Assembly: GCA_937897495.1 (NCBI GenBank)
Contig: CALCBL010000498.1
Span: 1-5,043 of the forward strand
Length of the DNA: 5,043 bases
Direction: 5' to 3'
Origin: an uncultured Burkholderiales bacterium
GTDB lineage: Bacteria > Pseudomonadota > Gammaproteobacteria > Burkholderiales > Burkholderiaceae_C
The notes below the pieces were generated by a model that saw only the letters and a program-made list of their open reading frames with translations, made no database searches and was not told where the DNA came from. The position numbers and the translations under genes were made by a program. Each line of letters starts with the position of its first letter. Positions within the stretch are counted from its first letter, which is position 1. Positions 1 to 5,043 of the stretch are shown piece by piece.

Positions 1-1307
1 AACCCCACTGCGGCACATATTTGGGCATGCTGCGCACCAAGGCCGAGCCGCAAGCCGATGGCACTTACCGTCTCACAGGTCAAAAGATTTTCATCAGTGC
101 GGGCGAGCACGACTTGGCAGCCAACATTGTTCACTTGGTGTTGGCTCGCTTGCCCGATGCGCCTTTAGGCAGCAAAGGCATTAGCTTGTTTGTCGTCCCC
201 AAATTCAACGTGAAGGCCGATGGCGCCATGGGTGAGCGCAATGGCATTTATTGCGGCGGTTTGGAGCACAAGATGGGCATTCATGGCAATGCCACATGCC
301 AGATGGTGCTAGACGGTGCAACAGGCGTCATGGTGGGGCAACCCAACAAAGGTTTGGCCGCCATGTTTGTCATGATGAACGGTGCGCGTCTGGGTGTGGG
401 CAATCAGTCTTTGGGCTTGACCGAAGTGGCCTATCAAAACGCCTTGGCCTATGCCAAAGACCGCATTCAAATGCGCAGCCTGTCGGGCGTGAAAGCGCCC
501 TCCAAGCCAGCCGATCCTATTTTGGTTCACCCCGACGTGAGGCGCATGCTGCTCACTGCCAAGGCCTATGCCGAAGGTGGTCGTGCCTTGGCTTGTTATG
601 GTGCCTTGCTCATCGACAAAGAATTGAACCACCACGACGAAAAGGTTCGCGCCGATTCCGCAGAAATTCTGGCGCTGCTGACGCCTATCGTGAAAGCCTT
701 CCTCACTGACAACGGTTTTCAGGCCACCACCATGTGCCAACAAGTCTTTGGTGGCCATGGTTACATCAAAGAGTGGGGCATGGAGCAATACGTGCGCGAT
801 GCCCGCATCAACATGATCTACGAAGGCACCAATGGCATTCAGTCGCTTGATTTGCTGGGCCGCAAAGTGCTGGGCAATCAAGGCGCCAGTTTGCAAAAGT
901 TTGGCAAGTTGATTGGCAAGTTGGTGGCGCAAGAAATGGGCAATGAAGCCATGGCCGAGTTCATCAAACCGCTGGCAGATTTAGGTCAAAAGATGACGCA
1001 ATTCACCACCGAAATTGGCATGAAGGCCATGGGCAATGCCGATGAAGTGGGCGCGGCGTCGGTTGATTATTTGCGCGTGGCGGGTCATTTGGTGTTTGCT
1101 TACTTCTGGGCTCGCATGGCGCAAGTGGCCTTGGCTAAAATTGCAGCCGCTGAGGAAGATGCTCAGCGTCCCGACCCGTTCTACAAGGCCAAATTGCAAA
1201 CCGCGCGTTTTTACTTTGCACGCTTGTTGCCCGAAACCTTGAGCTTGATGAACACAGCACGTTCGGGTGCCGATGTTTTAATGGACACCGATTTGGCCTT
1301 GGCCTGA
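1..1307 (+). CDS. FadE/DmdC-like acyl-CoA dehydrogenase, C-terminal part (5' end outside window)
   Basis: Flavoenzyme that would oxidise an acyl-CoA to the trans-2-enoyl-CoA with FAD, passing electrons to ETF; cytoplasmic, beta-oxidation. The frame is open to the left edge (first full codon at 3) and reads PHCGTYLGMLRTKAEP, an internal motif of this family, so the TTG at 21 is not the start. About 435 residues are visible; the family is about 600, so roughly 160 N-terminal residues are missing. Seen in order: the KIFISAGEHD middle beta-domain segment (bases 81-113), the helical C-terminal domain, and ARINMIYEGTNGIQ (801-842), whose Glu (GAA at 822-824) aligns with the catalytic base of acyl-CoA dehydrogenases. 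From about 900 to 1290 follows the extra C-terminal helical domain typical of the large FadE/DmdC subfamily. The usual Asp after HCGT is Tyr here (TAT, 18-20). The chain-length substrate cannot be read from sequence; a methylthiopropanoyl-CoA role (DmdC) is possible but unsupported by the neighbours. Confidence 0.93.
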   Translation, partial: PHCGTYLGMLRTKAEPQADGTYRLTGQKIFISAGEHDLAANIVHLVLARLPDAPLGSKGISLFVVPKFNVKADGAMGERNGIYCGGLEHKMGIHGNATCQMVLDGATGVMVGQPNKGLAAMFVMMNGARLGVGNQSLGLTEVAYQNALAYAKDRIQMRSLSGVKAPSKPADPILVHPDVRRMLLTAKAYAEGGRALACYGALLIDKELNHHDEKVRADSAEILALLTPIVKAFLTDNGFQATTMCQQVFGGHGYIKEWGMEQYVRDARINMIYEGTNGIQSLDLLGRKVLGNQGASLQKFGKLIGKLVAQEMGNEAMAEFIKPLADLGQKMTQFTTEIGMKAMGNADEVGAASVDYLRVAGHLVFAYFWARMAQVALAKIAAAEEDAQRPDPFYKAKLQTARFYFARLLPETLSLMNTARSGADVLMDTDLALA

Positions 1308-1335
1308 ACCGCCCTCGATTGAATTTGAATTGACC

Positions 1336-1339
1336 AGGA
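1336..1339 (+). promoter_or_regulatory. Ribosome binding site of the DUF2147 gene
   Basis: AGGA lies 7 bases before the ATG at 1347, a normal Shine-Dalgarno distance. It supports that start, which also gives a complete signal peptide. Confidence 0.55.
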
Positions 1340-1346
1340 TTGATTT

Positions 1347-1805
1347 ATGACGACCAACAACTTCACAACTCGCTTTTTGAAAAACAGTGTGCTCATGGCT
1401 TCATCATTGCTGACGGGCATGGCCATGGCCAATTCGCCTGTGGGCCAGTGGCAGACCTCGGATGAGAAAACAGGCGAACTCAAAAGCGTGGTGATTATTT
1501 TTGAGCAGCAAGGTGTGATGAAGGGTCGCGTAGAAAAAATACTTCGCAAAGATGCCGACCCTGCCGCAAAGTGCGACAAGTGCAGCGATGATCGCAAAAA
1601 CCAACCTGTGGTCGGTTTAGAAATCATTCGCGGCGCCAAAAAAGCCAGTGGCAAAAACGTCTGGGAAGATGGCGAAATTCTGGATCCTGAAAATGGCAGA
1701 ACCTATGCCTTGCGCTTAACGCCCATTGAAAACGGCGCCAAGTTAGAGGTGCGCGGTTCATTTGGCCCTATTGGCCGTACTCAGACTTGGGTGCGTGTTC
1801 CTTAA
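1347..1805 (+). CDS. Exported DUF2147 family protein
   Basis: A 152-residue protein of unknown molecular function, recognised as DUF2147. Residues 1-28 look like a Sec signal peptide: basic residues near 9-12 (RFLK), a hydrophobic stretch around 13-27, and an AMA cleavage site before Asn29, leaving a mature protein of about 124 residues in the periplasm. The mature part shows family landmarks: PVGQWQT at 31-37, a KCDKCSDD segment with a C-x2-C pair (Cys76, Cys79), QPVVGLEI at 86-93, the WEDGEILDPENGRTY block at 106-120, and a beta-rich end with GSFGPIGRTQTWVRV. DUF2147 proteins are usually single-domain, and this length is normal. The two cysteines could form a disulfide after export or bind a metal; that is inference. 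It sits 39 bases after the dehydrogenase stop and 21 before the crotonase start, so is probably cotranscribed, although its location differs from that of its cytoplasmic neighbours. The family call is good; the function is unknown. Confidence 0.9.
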   Translation: MTTNNFTTRFLKNSVLMASSLLTGMAMANSPVGQWQTSDEKTGELKSVVIIFEQQGVMKGRVEKILRKDADPAAKCDKCSDDRKNQPVVGLEIIRGAKKASGKNVWEDGEILDPENGRTYALRLTPIENGAKLEVRGSFGPIGRTQTWVRVP

Positions 1806-1826
1806 TTTGTAGAAAGAAACTTTGCC

Positions 1827-2591
1827 ATGTCCGATATCTTGACCCACATCGATGCAGGGGTGATGACCCTCACCTTCAATCGCTTAGACAAAAAGAATTC
1901 CATCACGGGTGACATGTATGCCACCATGGCGCAAGCCGTTGACCAAGCGCAAGCCGACGCCGCCATACGGGTTTTGGTCATTCAAGGTCACGAAAGTATT
2001 TTCAGTGCGGGCAATGACATTGGCGATTTTCTAAACAAGCCGCCTTCCACCGTTGACTCGCCTGTTTTTCATTTCATGCGTGCCTTAACCATGTTTGAAA
2101 AACCTGTCATTGCCGCCGTGGCAGGCCCCGCTGTCGGCATTGGAACCACCTTGTTGTTTCACTGCGATTTGGTCTACGCCGGAGACAACGCTGCTTTTTC
2201 CATGCCCTTTGTCAATTTAGGCTTGTGCCCTGAATTTGCATCTAGCATGCTGGCGCCGCAAATGTTTGGGTATCACCGCGCCGCAGAGGCTTTGCTCTTG
2301 GGTGAGGCCTTCTTTGCTGAGGCCGCTTTGGAAATTGGTTTGGTCAATCGCGTGGTGCCGCCTACTGAAGTCAATGGCCATGCTCAGGCTCAGGCCAAGA
2401 AATTGGCAGCCAAGCCTCTGTCTGCTTTGATTGAAACCAAGCGTCTCATGAAGGGTGGACAATCTAAAGCCTTGATAGAGCGCATGGGGGAAGAAGGACA
2501 AAGTTTAAGGCGCATGCTGTCAGAGCCCGCTGCACGTGAGGCTTTTGGTGCCTTCATGGAAAAACGCAAGCCAGACTTCTCTAAAATCTAA
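1827..2591 (+). CDS. Enoyl-CoA hydratase/isomerase family protein, isomerase-type active site
   Basis: A 254-residue crotonase-fold protein, normal length for a single-domain member, acting on CoA thioesters in the cytoplasm. The CoA/oxyanion-hole segments are clear: FSAGNDIGDFL at 59-69 and AGPAVGIGTTLLFHCDLVYAG at 99-119, followed by FSMPFVNLGLCPEFASSMLAP at 124-144 and the LGEAFFAEAALEIGLVNRVVP segment at 158-178. By hand alignment to rat mitochondrial enoyl-CoA hydratase, the two catalytic glutamates (Glu144, Glu164) fall on Thr108 and Phe128 here, so hydration is unlikely. Glu136, in CPEFASS, matches the acidic residue of delta3,delta2-enoyl-CoA isomerases (ECI2 type) and the Asp of PaaG. 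An isomerase that shifts double bonds of unsaturated acyl-CoAs is therefore the better guess; automated annotation would probably say enoyl-CoA hydratase. The ATG at 1827 follows a weak purine-rich AGAAAGAAA (1811-1819). It lies 21 bases after the DUF2147 stop and 25 before the thioesterase, consistent with an operon. Confidence 0.9.
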   Translation: MSDILTHIDAGVMTLTFNRLDKKNSITGDMYATMAQAVDQAQADAAIRVLVIQGHESIFSAGNDIGDFLNKPPSTVDSPVFHFMRALTMFEKPVIAAVAGPAVGIGTTLLFHCDLVYAGDNAAFSMPFVNLGLCPEFASSMLAPQMFGYHRAAEALLLGEAFFAEAALEIGLVNRVVPPTEVNGHAQAQAKKLAAKPLSALIETKRLMKGGQSKALIERMGEEGQSLRRMLSEPAAREAFGAFMEKRKPDFSKI

Positions 2592-2616
2592 GTTCTTCTG
2601 CCAACTTAGACCCTTC

Positions 2617-3108
2617 ATGACTTCCTCGCGCTCAGACCTTCCCACCGATGTTGAATTTGAGCCAGAGTTCATCGCAGCCTTGCACGACATTTACGAAGAG
2701 AAAATTCTCTTCAATCAATGGATGGGCTTGAAGGTTGACAGCATCAAGGCCACGGGCATTGTGGCCAGCCTTGCTATGAAGCCAGAGTTGGTGGGGCACT
2801 ATGCCTATCACCGCATTCACGGGGGTGTCATCAGTGCTGTCCTTGACGCCATGGGCAGTTTGGCAGTCATGGCCGCAATGGGGGCCAAACACATGGACGA
2901 ACCCATTGCCAAACGATTGGAACGTTTTACGCGCCACAGCACCATCGATTTGCGCATTGATTTTCTGCGCCCTGGCATCGGCGAAAAATTCATCGTTCAT
3001 GCCGAGGCTATGCGGGTAGGCGCTCGCGTAGGCAATGCCAGAATGGAATTTTGCAGTGCCGATGGCAAATTGCTGTCAACTGGCACGGCTGCTTATCTCA
3101 CTTCTTGA
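2617..3108 (+). CDS. PaaI-like hotdog-fold acyl-CoA thioesterase
   Basis: A 163-residue protein that would hydrolyse an acyl- or aryl-CoA to the free acid and CoA in the cytoplasm. The hotdog core is visible: HRIHGGVISAVLDAMG at 65-80, holding the H-G-G-x6-D pattern (His68, Gly69, Gly70, Asp77). Asp77 aligns by spacing with the catalytic Asp of E. coli PaaI (HGG then Asp seven residues on). After it come STIDLRIDFLRPG at 108-120 and a C-terminal strand region ending STGTAAYLTS, both usual in PaaI-type thioesterases. Members are normally about 130-165 residues and act as dimers or tetramers. The ATG at 2617 was chosen because the frame extended upstream to 2536 would overlap the preceding gene by 56 bases and add a non-conserved, basic 27-residue tail; no strong Shine-Dalgarno precedes either start. 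It is the last gene of the acyl-CoA group. A role in clearing stalled thioesters and freeing CoA fits the context but is inference; the substrate is unknown. Confidence 0.86.
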   Translation: MTSSRSDLPTDVEFEPEFIAALHDIYEEKILFNQWMGLKVDSIKATGIVASLAMKPELVGHYAYHRIHGGVISAVLDAMGSLAVMAAMGAKHMDEPIAKRLERFTRHSTIDLRIDFLRPGIGEKFIVHAEAMRVGARVGNARMEFCSADGKLLSTGTAAYLTS

Positions 3109-3117
3109 ACACAGAGT

Positions 3118-3147
3118 TTGAGGCGCCCTCTCAGACAAGTGCACAAT
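3118..3147 (+). promoter_or_regulatory. Candidate sigma70-type promoter for the ABC exporter
   Basis: TTGAGG (3118-3123) and CACAAT (3142-3147) are 18 bases apart, each matching 4 of 6 consensus positions. They lie in the 70-base gap between the thioesterase and the exporter, the longest gap in the window. This is a weak match and could be chance; read-through from the upstream operon is the alternative. Confidence 0.25.
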
Positions 3148-3153
3148 GGCGGC

Positions 3154-3171
3154 TTGATTTTGATTTAGATT
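3154..3171 (+). repeat. Short tandem hexamer repeat ahead of the ABC exporter
   Basis: Three consecutive hexamers read TTGATT, TTGATT, TAGATT, with one mismatch in the third. They end 7 bases before the ATG at 3179 and occupy the place where a Shine-Dalgarno would normally be. The stretch is AT-rich and probably unstructured, which may help initiation; any regulator binding is speculation. Confidence 0.4.
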
Positions 3172-3178
3172 GTGTCCC

Positions 3179-5020
3179 ATGCGCCACCACGGTGAAAGTT
3201 CTCCGCCCGCAGCCACCCTAGCTGCCAACACCCCCCCAGATTCAGACAGCAGAACCCTGAAAAGACTGCTGCCCTATTTGCTCACTTACAAATGGCGGGT
3301 GGCCGCAGCATTGCTGTTCATGGTGGGCGCCAAATTGGCCAATGTCAGTGTGCCCTTGTTGCTCAAAGACTTGGTCGACGCCATGAGCTTCAAGCCCAAT
3401 GACCCGGTTCAAATCTTGGTGGTACCGGTGGCTTTGTTGGTCGGCTATGGTGCGCTTCGGCTCATGACCTCAGCGTTTACCGAACTGCGCGAACTGGTCT
3501 TTGCCAAAGCCACGCAAGGCGCAGCGCGCACCATTGCGCTTGAAACCTTTCAGCATTTGCACGCCCTGAGTTTGCGTTTCCATTTGGCCCGCCAAACGGG
3601 CGGCATGACACGCGACATTGAACGCGGTGTGCGCGGCATTGAATCGCTGATTTCTTATTCGCTTTACAGCATTGTGCCCACCTTGATTGAGGTGACGCTG
3701 GTGCTCACCATTTTGGCTGTTAAGTTTGACGCTTGGTTTGCTTGGATCACACTGGCTGCATTGAGTTTTTATATTTTCTTCACGGTGCGCATTACGGAGT
3801 GGCGCACGCATTTTAGAAAACAAGCCAACGAGTTTGATTCGGCAGCGCACACCAAAGCCATCGATTCATTGCTGAACTATGAAACTGTGAAGTACTTTGG
3901 CAATGAAGCTTATGAGGCCAATCGGTATGACGAAAGTTTGGAACGACTGCGCAAAGCAAGGTTGAAATCGCAAACCTCTCTGTCCTTGCTCAACACTGGG
4001 CAACAATTGATCATTGCAGCAGCATTGGTAGCCATTCTGTGGCGCGCCACACAAGGCGTGGTGGACGGGCGCATGACCTTGGGCGATTTGGTCATGATCA
4101 ATGCCTTCATGATTCAACTTTACATCCCGCTGAATTTTTTAGGCGTGCTCTACCGCGAAATCAAACAAAGCCTGACTGACTTGGACAAAATGTTTGTGCT
4201 GATGGACCGAGAGCGCGAAGTGGCCGATGTGCCCAACGCCGCCGATTTAAATTGCGAACACGGTGCACTTTTGAAGTTTGAATCGGTGTCGTTTGCTTAT
4301 GAGCCAGACAGGCCCATTTTGCACAATATCAGTTTTGAAATTCCTTCGGGCAAAACAGTGGCTGTGGTGGGTCCATCAGGTTCTGGCAAGTCGACGCTTG
4401 CGCGTTTGATGTTTCGCTTCTACGACGTGCAGCAAGGCCGCATCACCATCAACGGGCAAGACATTCGGCAAGTGACCCAGCACAGTGTGCGCAAAGCCTT
4501 GGGCATCGTGCCGCAAGACACCGTGCTGTTCAACGACACCGTGGCTTACAACATTGGCTATGGGCGCACAGGCTCAACGCAAGAAGAAATTGAAACAGCA
4601 GCCAAAGCGGCACGCATTCACGATTTCATCGCCTCTACACCCAAGGGCTATGCCACCTCGGTGGGTGAGCGCGGCTTGAAGCTCTCTGGCGGTGAAAAGC
4701 AGCGCGTGGCGATTGCGCGAACACTGCTCAAAAATCCGCCCATCTTGGTTTTCGATGAGGCCACATCGGCACTCGACTCGGCCAATGAGCGTGCCATTCA
4801 AGCCGAGTTGGCCAGCGCGGCCCAAAATAAAACCACTTTGGTCATTGCCCACCGCTTGTCCACCGTGGTGGACGCCCATGAAATATTGGTCATGGAAGCC
4901 GGGCACATCATTGAACGGGGCAACCATGCCCACCTGCTGCAACTCAATGGCCGATACGCTCAAATGTGGGCTTTGCAGCAAAACTCCGAGGCCAGCTCTG
5001 AAGAGGCAACTGCGGGATAA
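3179..5020 (+). CDS. ATM1/HMT1-type ABC exporter, fused permease and ATPase
   Basis: A 613-residue inner-membrane half-transporter that should work as a homodimer, driving export with ATP. Numbering from the ATG at 3179: a Pro/Ala-rich cytoplasmic tail (1-25), then six predicted membrane helices (roughly 38-57, 79-101, 160-181, 183-204, 275-293, 300-322), then the ATPase domain (about 365-600). ATPase motifs are complete: A-loop Tyr374, Walker A GPSGSGKST 398-406, Q-loop Gln446 in VPQDT, signature LSGGE 502-506, Walker B ILVFDE 522-527, and H-loop His558. The ATM1 subfamily is shown by ITEWRTHFRK, DSLLNYETVKYFGNE, LNTGQ (Asn272, Gln275) and PLNFLGVLYREIKQSL; the Asn and Gln of LNTGQ correspond to glutathione-contacting positions described in bacterial Atm1. 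Known relatives export glutathione-linked metal or sulfur species; the real cargo here is inferred. An in-frame TTG at 3170 is an alternative start, and neither start has a clear Shine-Dalgarno. The 70-base gap suggests a unit separate from the acyl-CoA genes. Confidence 0.93.
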   Translation: MRHHGESSPPAATLAANTPPDSDSRTLKRLLPYLLTYKWRVAAALLFMVGAKLANVSVPLLLKDLVDAMSFKPNDPVQILVVPVALLVGYGALRLMTSAFTELRELVFAKATQGAARTIALETFQHLHALSLRFHLARQTGGMTRDIERGVRGIESLISYSLYSIVPTLIEVTLVLTILAVKFDAWFAWITLAALSFYIFFTVRITEWRTHFRKQANEFDSAAHTKAIDSLLNYETVKYFGNEAYEANRYDESLERLRKARLKSQTSLSLLNTGQQLIIAAALVAILWRATQGVVDGRMTLGDLVMINAFMIQLYIPLNFLGVLYREIKQSLTDLDKMFVLMDREREVADVPNAADLNCEHGALLKFESVSFAYEPDRPILHNISFEIPSGKTVAVVGPSGSGKSTLARLMFRFYDVQQGRITINGQDIRQVTQHSVRKALGIVPQDTVLFNDTVAYNIGYGRTGSTQEEIETAAKAARIHDFIASTPKGYATSVGERGLKLSGGEKQRVAIARTLLKNPPILVFDEATSALDSANERAIQAELASAAQNKTTLVIAHRLSTVVDAHEILVMEAGHIIERGNHAHLLQLNGRYAQMWALQQNSEASSEEATAG

Positions 5021-5027
5021 TGCGTGC

Positions 5028-5043
5028 ATGGATACCAAGTGGC
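5028..5043 (+). CDS. Possible start of the next gene, perhaps a LysR-type regulator (cut by window edge)
   Basis: An ATG 7 bases after the exporter stop opens a frame reading MDTKW before the window ends. A GGGA (5014-5017) overlapping the end of the exporter gene sits 10 bases upstream and could serve as its Shine-Dalgarno. From memory, some Burkholderiales LysR-type regulators of the HypT/YjiE kind begin with a similar M-[DE]-T-K-W peptide. Five residues cannot establish this, so the start is plausible and the identity is only a hint. Confidence 0.3.

Noticed and set aside
21..23. TTG as the start of the acyl-CoA dehydrogenase
   Set aside because: The conserved family motif PHCGT continues in frame upstream of it to the window edge, so the true start lies outside.
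309..932. Long open frame on the - strand inside the acyl-CoA dehydrogenase gene (207 codons)
   Set aside because: It lies wholly opposite a well-supported gene, its translation resembles no family I recognise, and it looks like a codon-bias shadow.
1..1307. Naming the dehydrogenase dmdC (DMSP degradation)
   Set aside because: The subfamily is related, but no DmdA, DmdB or DmdD gene is visible, and substrate cannot be told from this partial sequence.
1319..1330. Two tandem TTGAAT hexamers followed by TTGACC in the gap before the DUF2147 gene
   Set aside because: A -35-like TTGACC at 1330 has no -10 partner at the right distance, and two hexamer copies in AT-rich DNA are easily chance.
1211..1654. 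Open frame on the - strand spanning the dehydrogenase end and the DUF2147 gene
   Set aside because: It overlaps two supported genes and their intergenic gap, and shows no domain or ribosome site.
2536..2616. 27-codon upstream extension of the thioesterase
   Set aside because: It overlaps the end of the crotonase gene, its sequence is basic and unlike the family, and the ATG at 2617 gives a normal-length protein.
3120..3130. Inverted repeat GAGG-CGC-CCTC after the thioesterase as a terminator
   Set aside because: The stem is only 4 bp and is not followed by a T run, so it is too weak for an intrinsic terminator.
4574..5038. Open frame on the - strand opposite the ABC ATPase domain (154 codons)
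   Set aside because: It covers the Walker B and signature region of an intact ATPase; the translation is low-complexity and unrecognised, so it is a shadow.

Overview
The window looks like ordinary chromosomal DNA from a betaproteobacterium, most likely Burkholderiales/Comamonadaceae with moderate GC (Limnohabitans- or Rhodoferax-like). This rests on recognised protein character, codon use and tight same-strand packing. No marker gene confirms it. All supported genes are on the + strand. Base composition looks even from end to end, and I saw no insertion sequence, tRNA, rRNA, CRISPR array or prophage gene.

Layout: (1) 1-1307, the C-terminal three quarters of a large (about 600 aa class) FadE/DmdC-like acyl-CoA dehydrogenase, cut at the left edge. 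(2) 1347-1805, a small exported DUF2147 protein. (3) 1827-2591, a crotonase-superfamily protein whose active-site residues point to an enoyl-CoA isomerase rather than a hydratase. (4) 2617-3108, a PaaI-like hotdog thioesterase. (5) 3179-5020, a full-length ATM1/HMT1-type ABC exporter with fused membrane and ATPase domains. (6) 5028-5043, probably the first codons of another gene, possibly a LysR-type regulator.

Genes 1-4 are separated by only 39, 21 and 25 bases with no convincing terminator, so they probably form one transcription unit. Three of the four act on acyl-CoA: a dehydrogenase makes the double bond, a crotonase moves or processes it, and a thioesterase releases CoA from stalled or unwanted thioesters. 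Together they read as an accessory beta-oxidation module. The DUF2147 protein is the outlier because it is predicted to be periplasmic. The ABC exporter follows a 70-base gap holding a weak promoter candidate and a short tandem hexamer repeat, and is probably a separate unit linked to thiol/metal homeostasis.

I do not see a previously undescribed system here. The most useful second looks are a D-to-Y change in a normally invariant flavin-site motif of the dehydrogenase, the isomerase-type active site of the crotonase, and the embedded DUF2147 gene.
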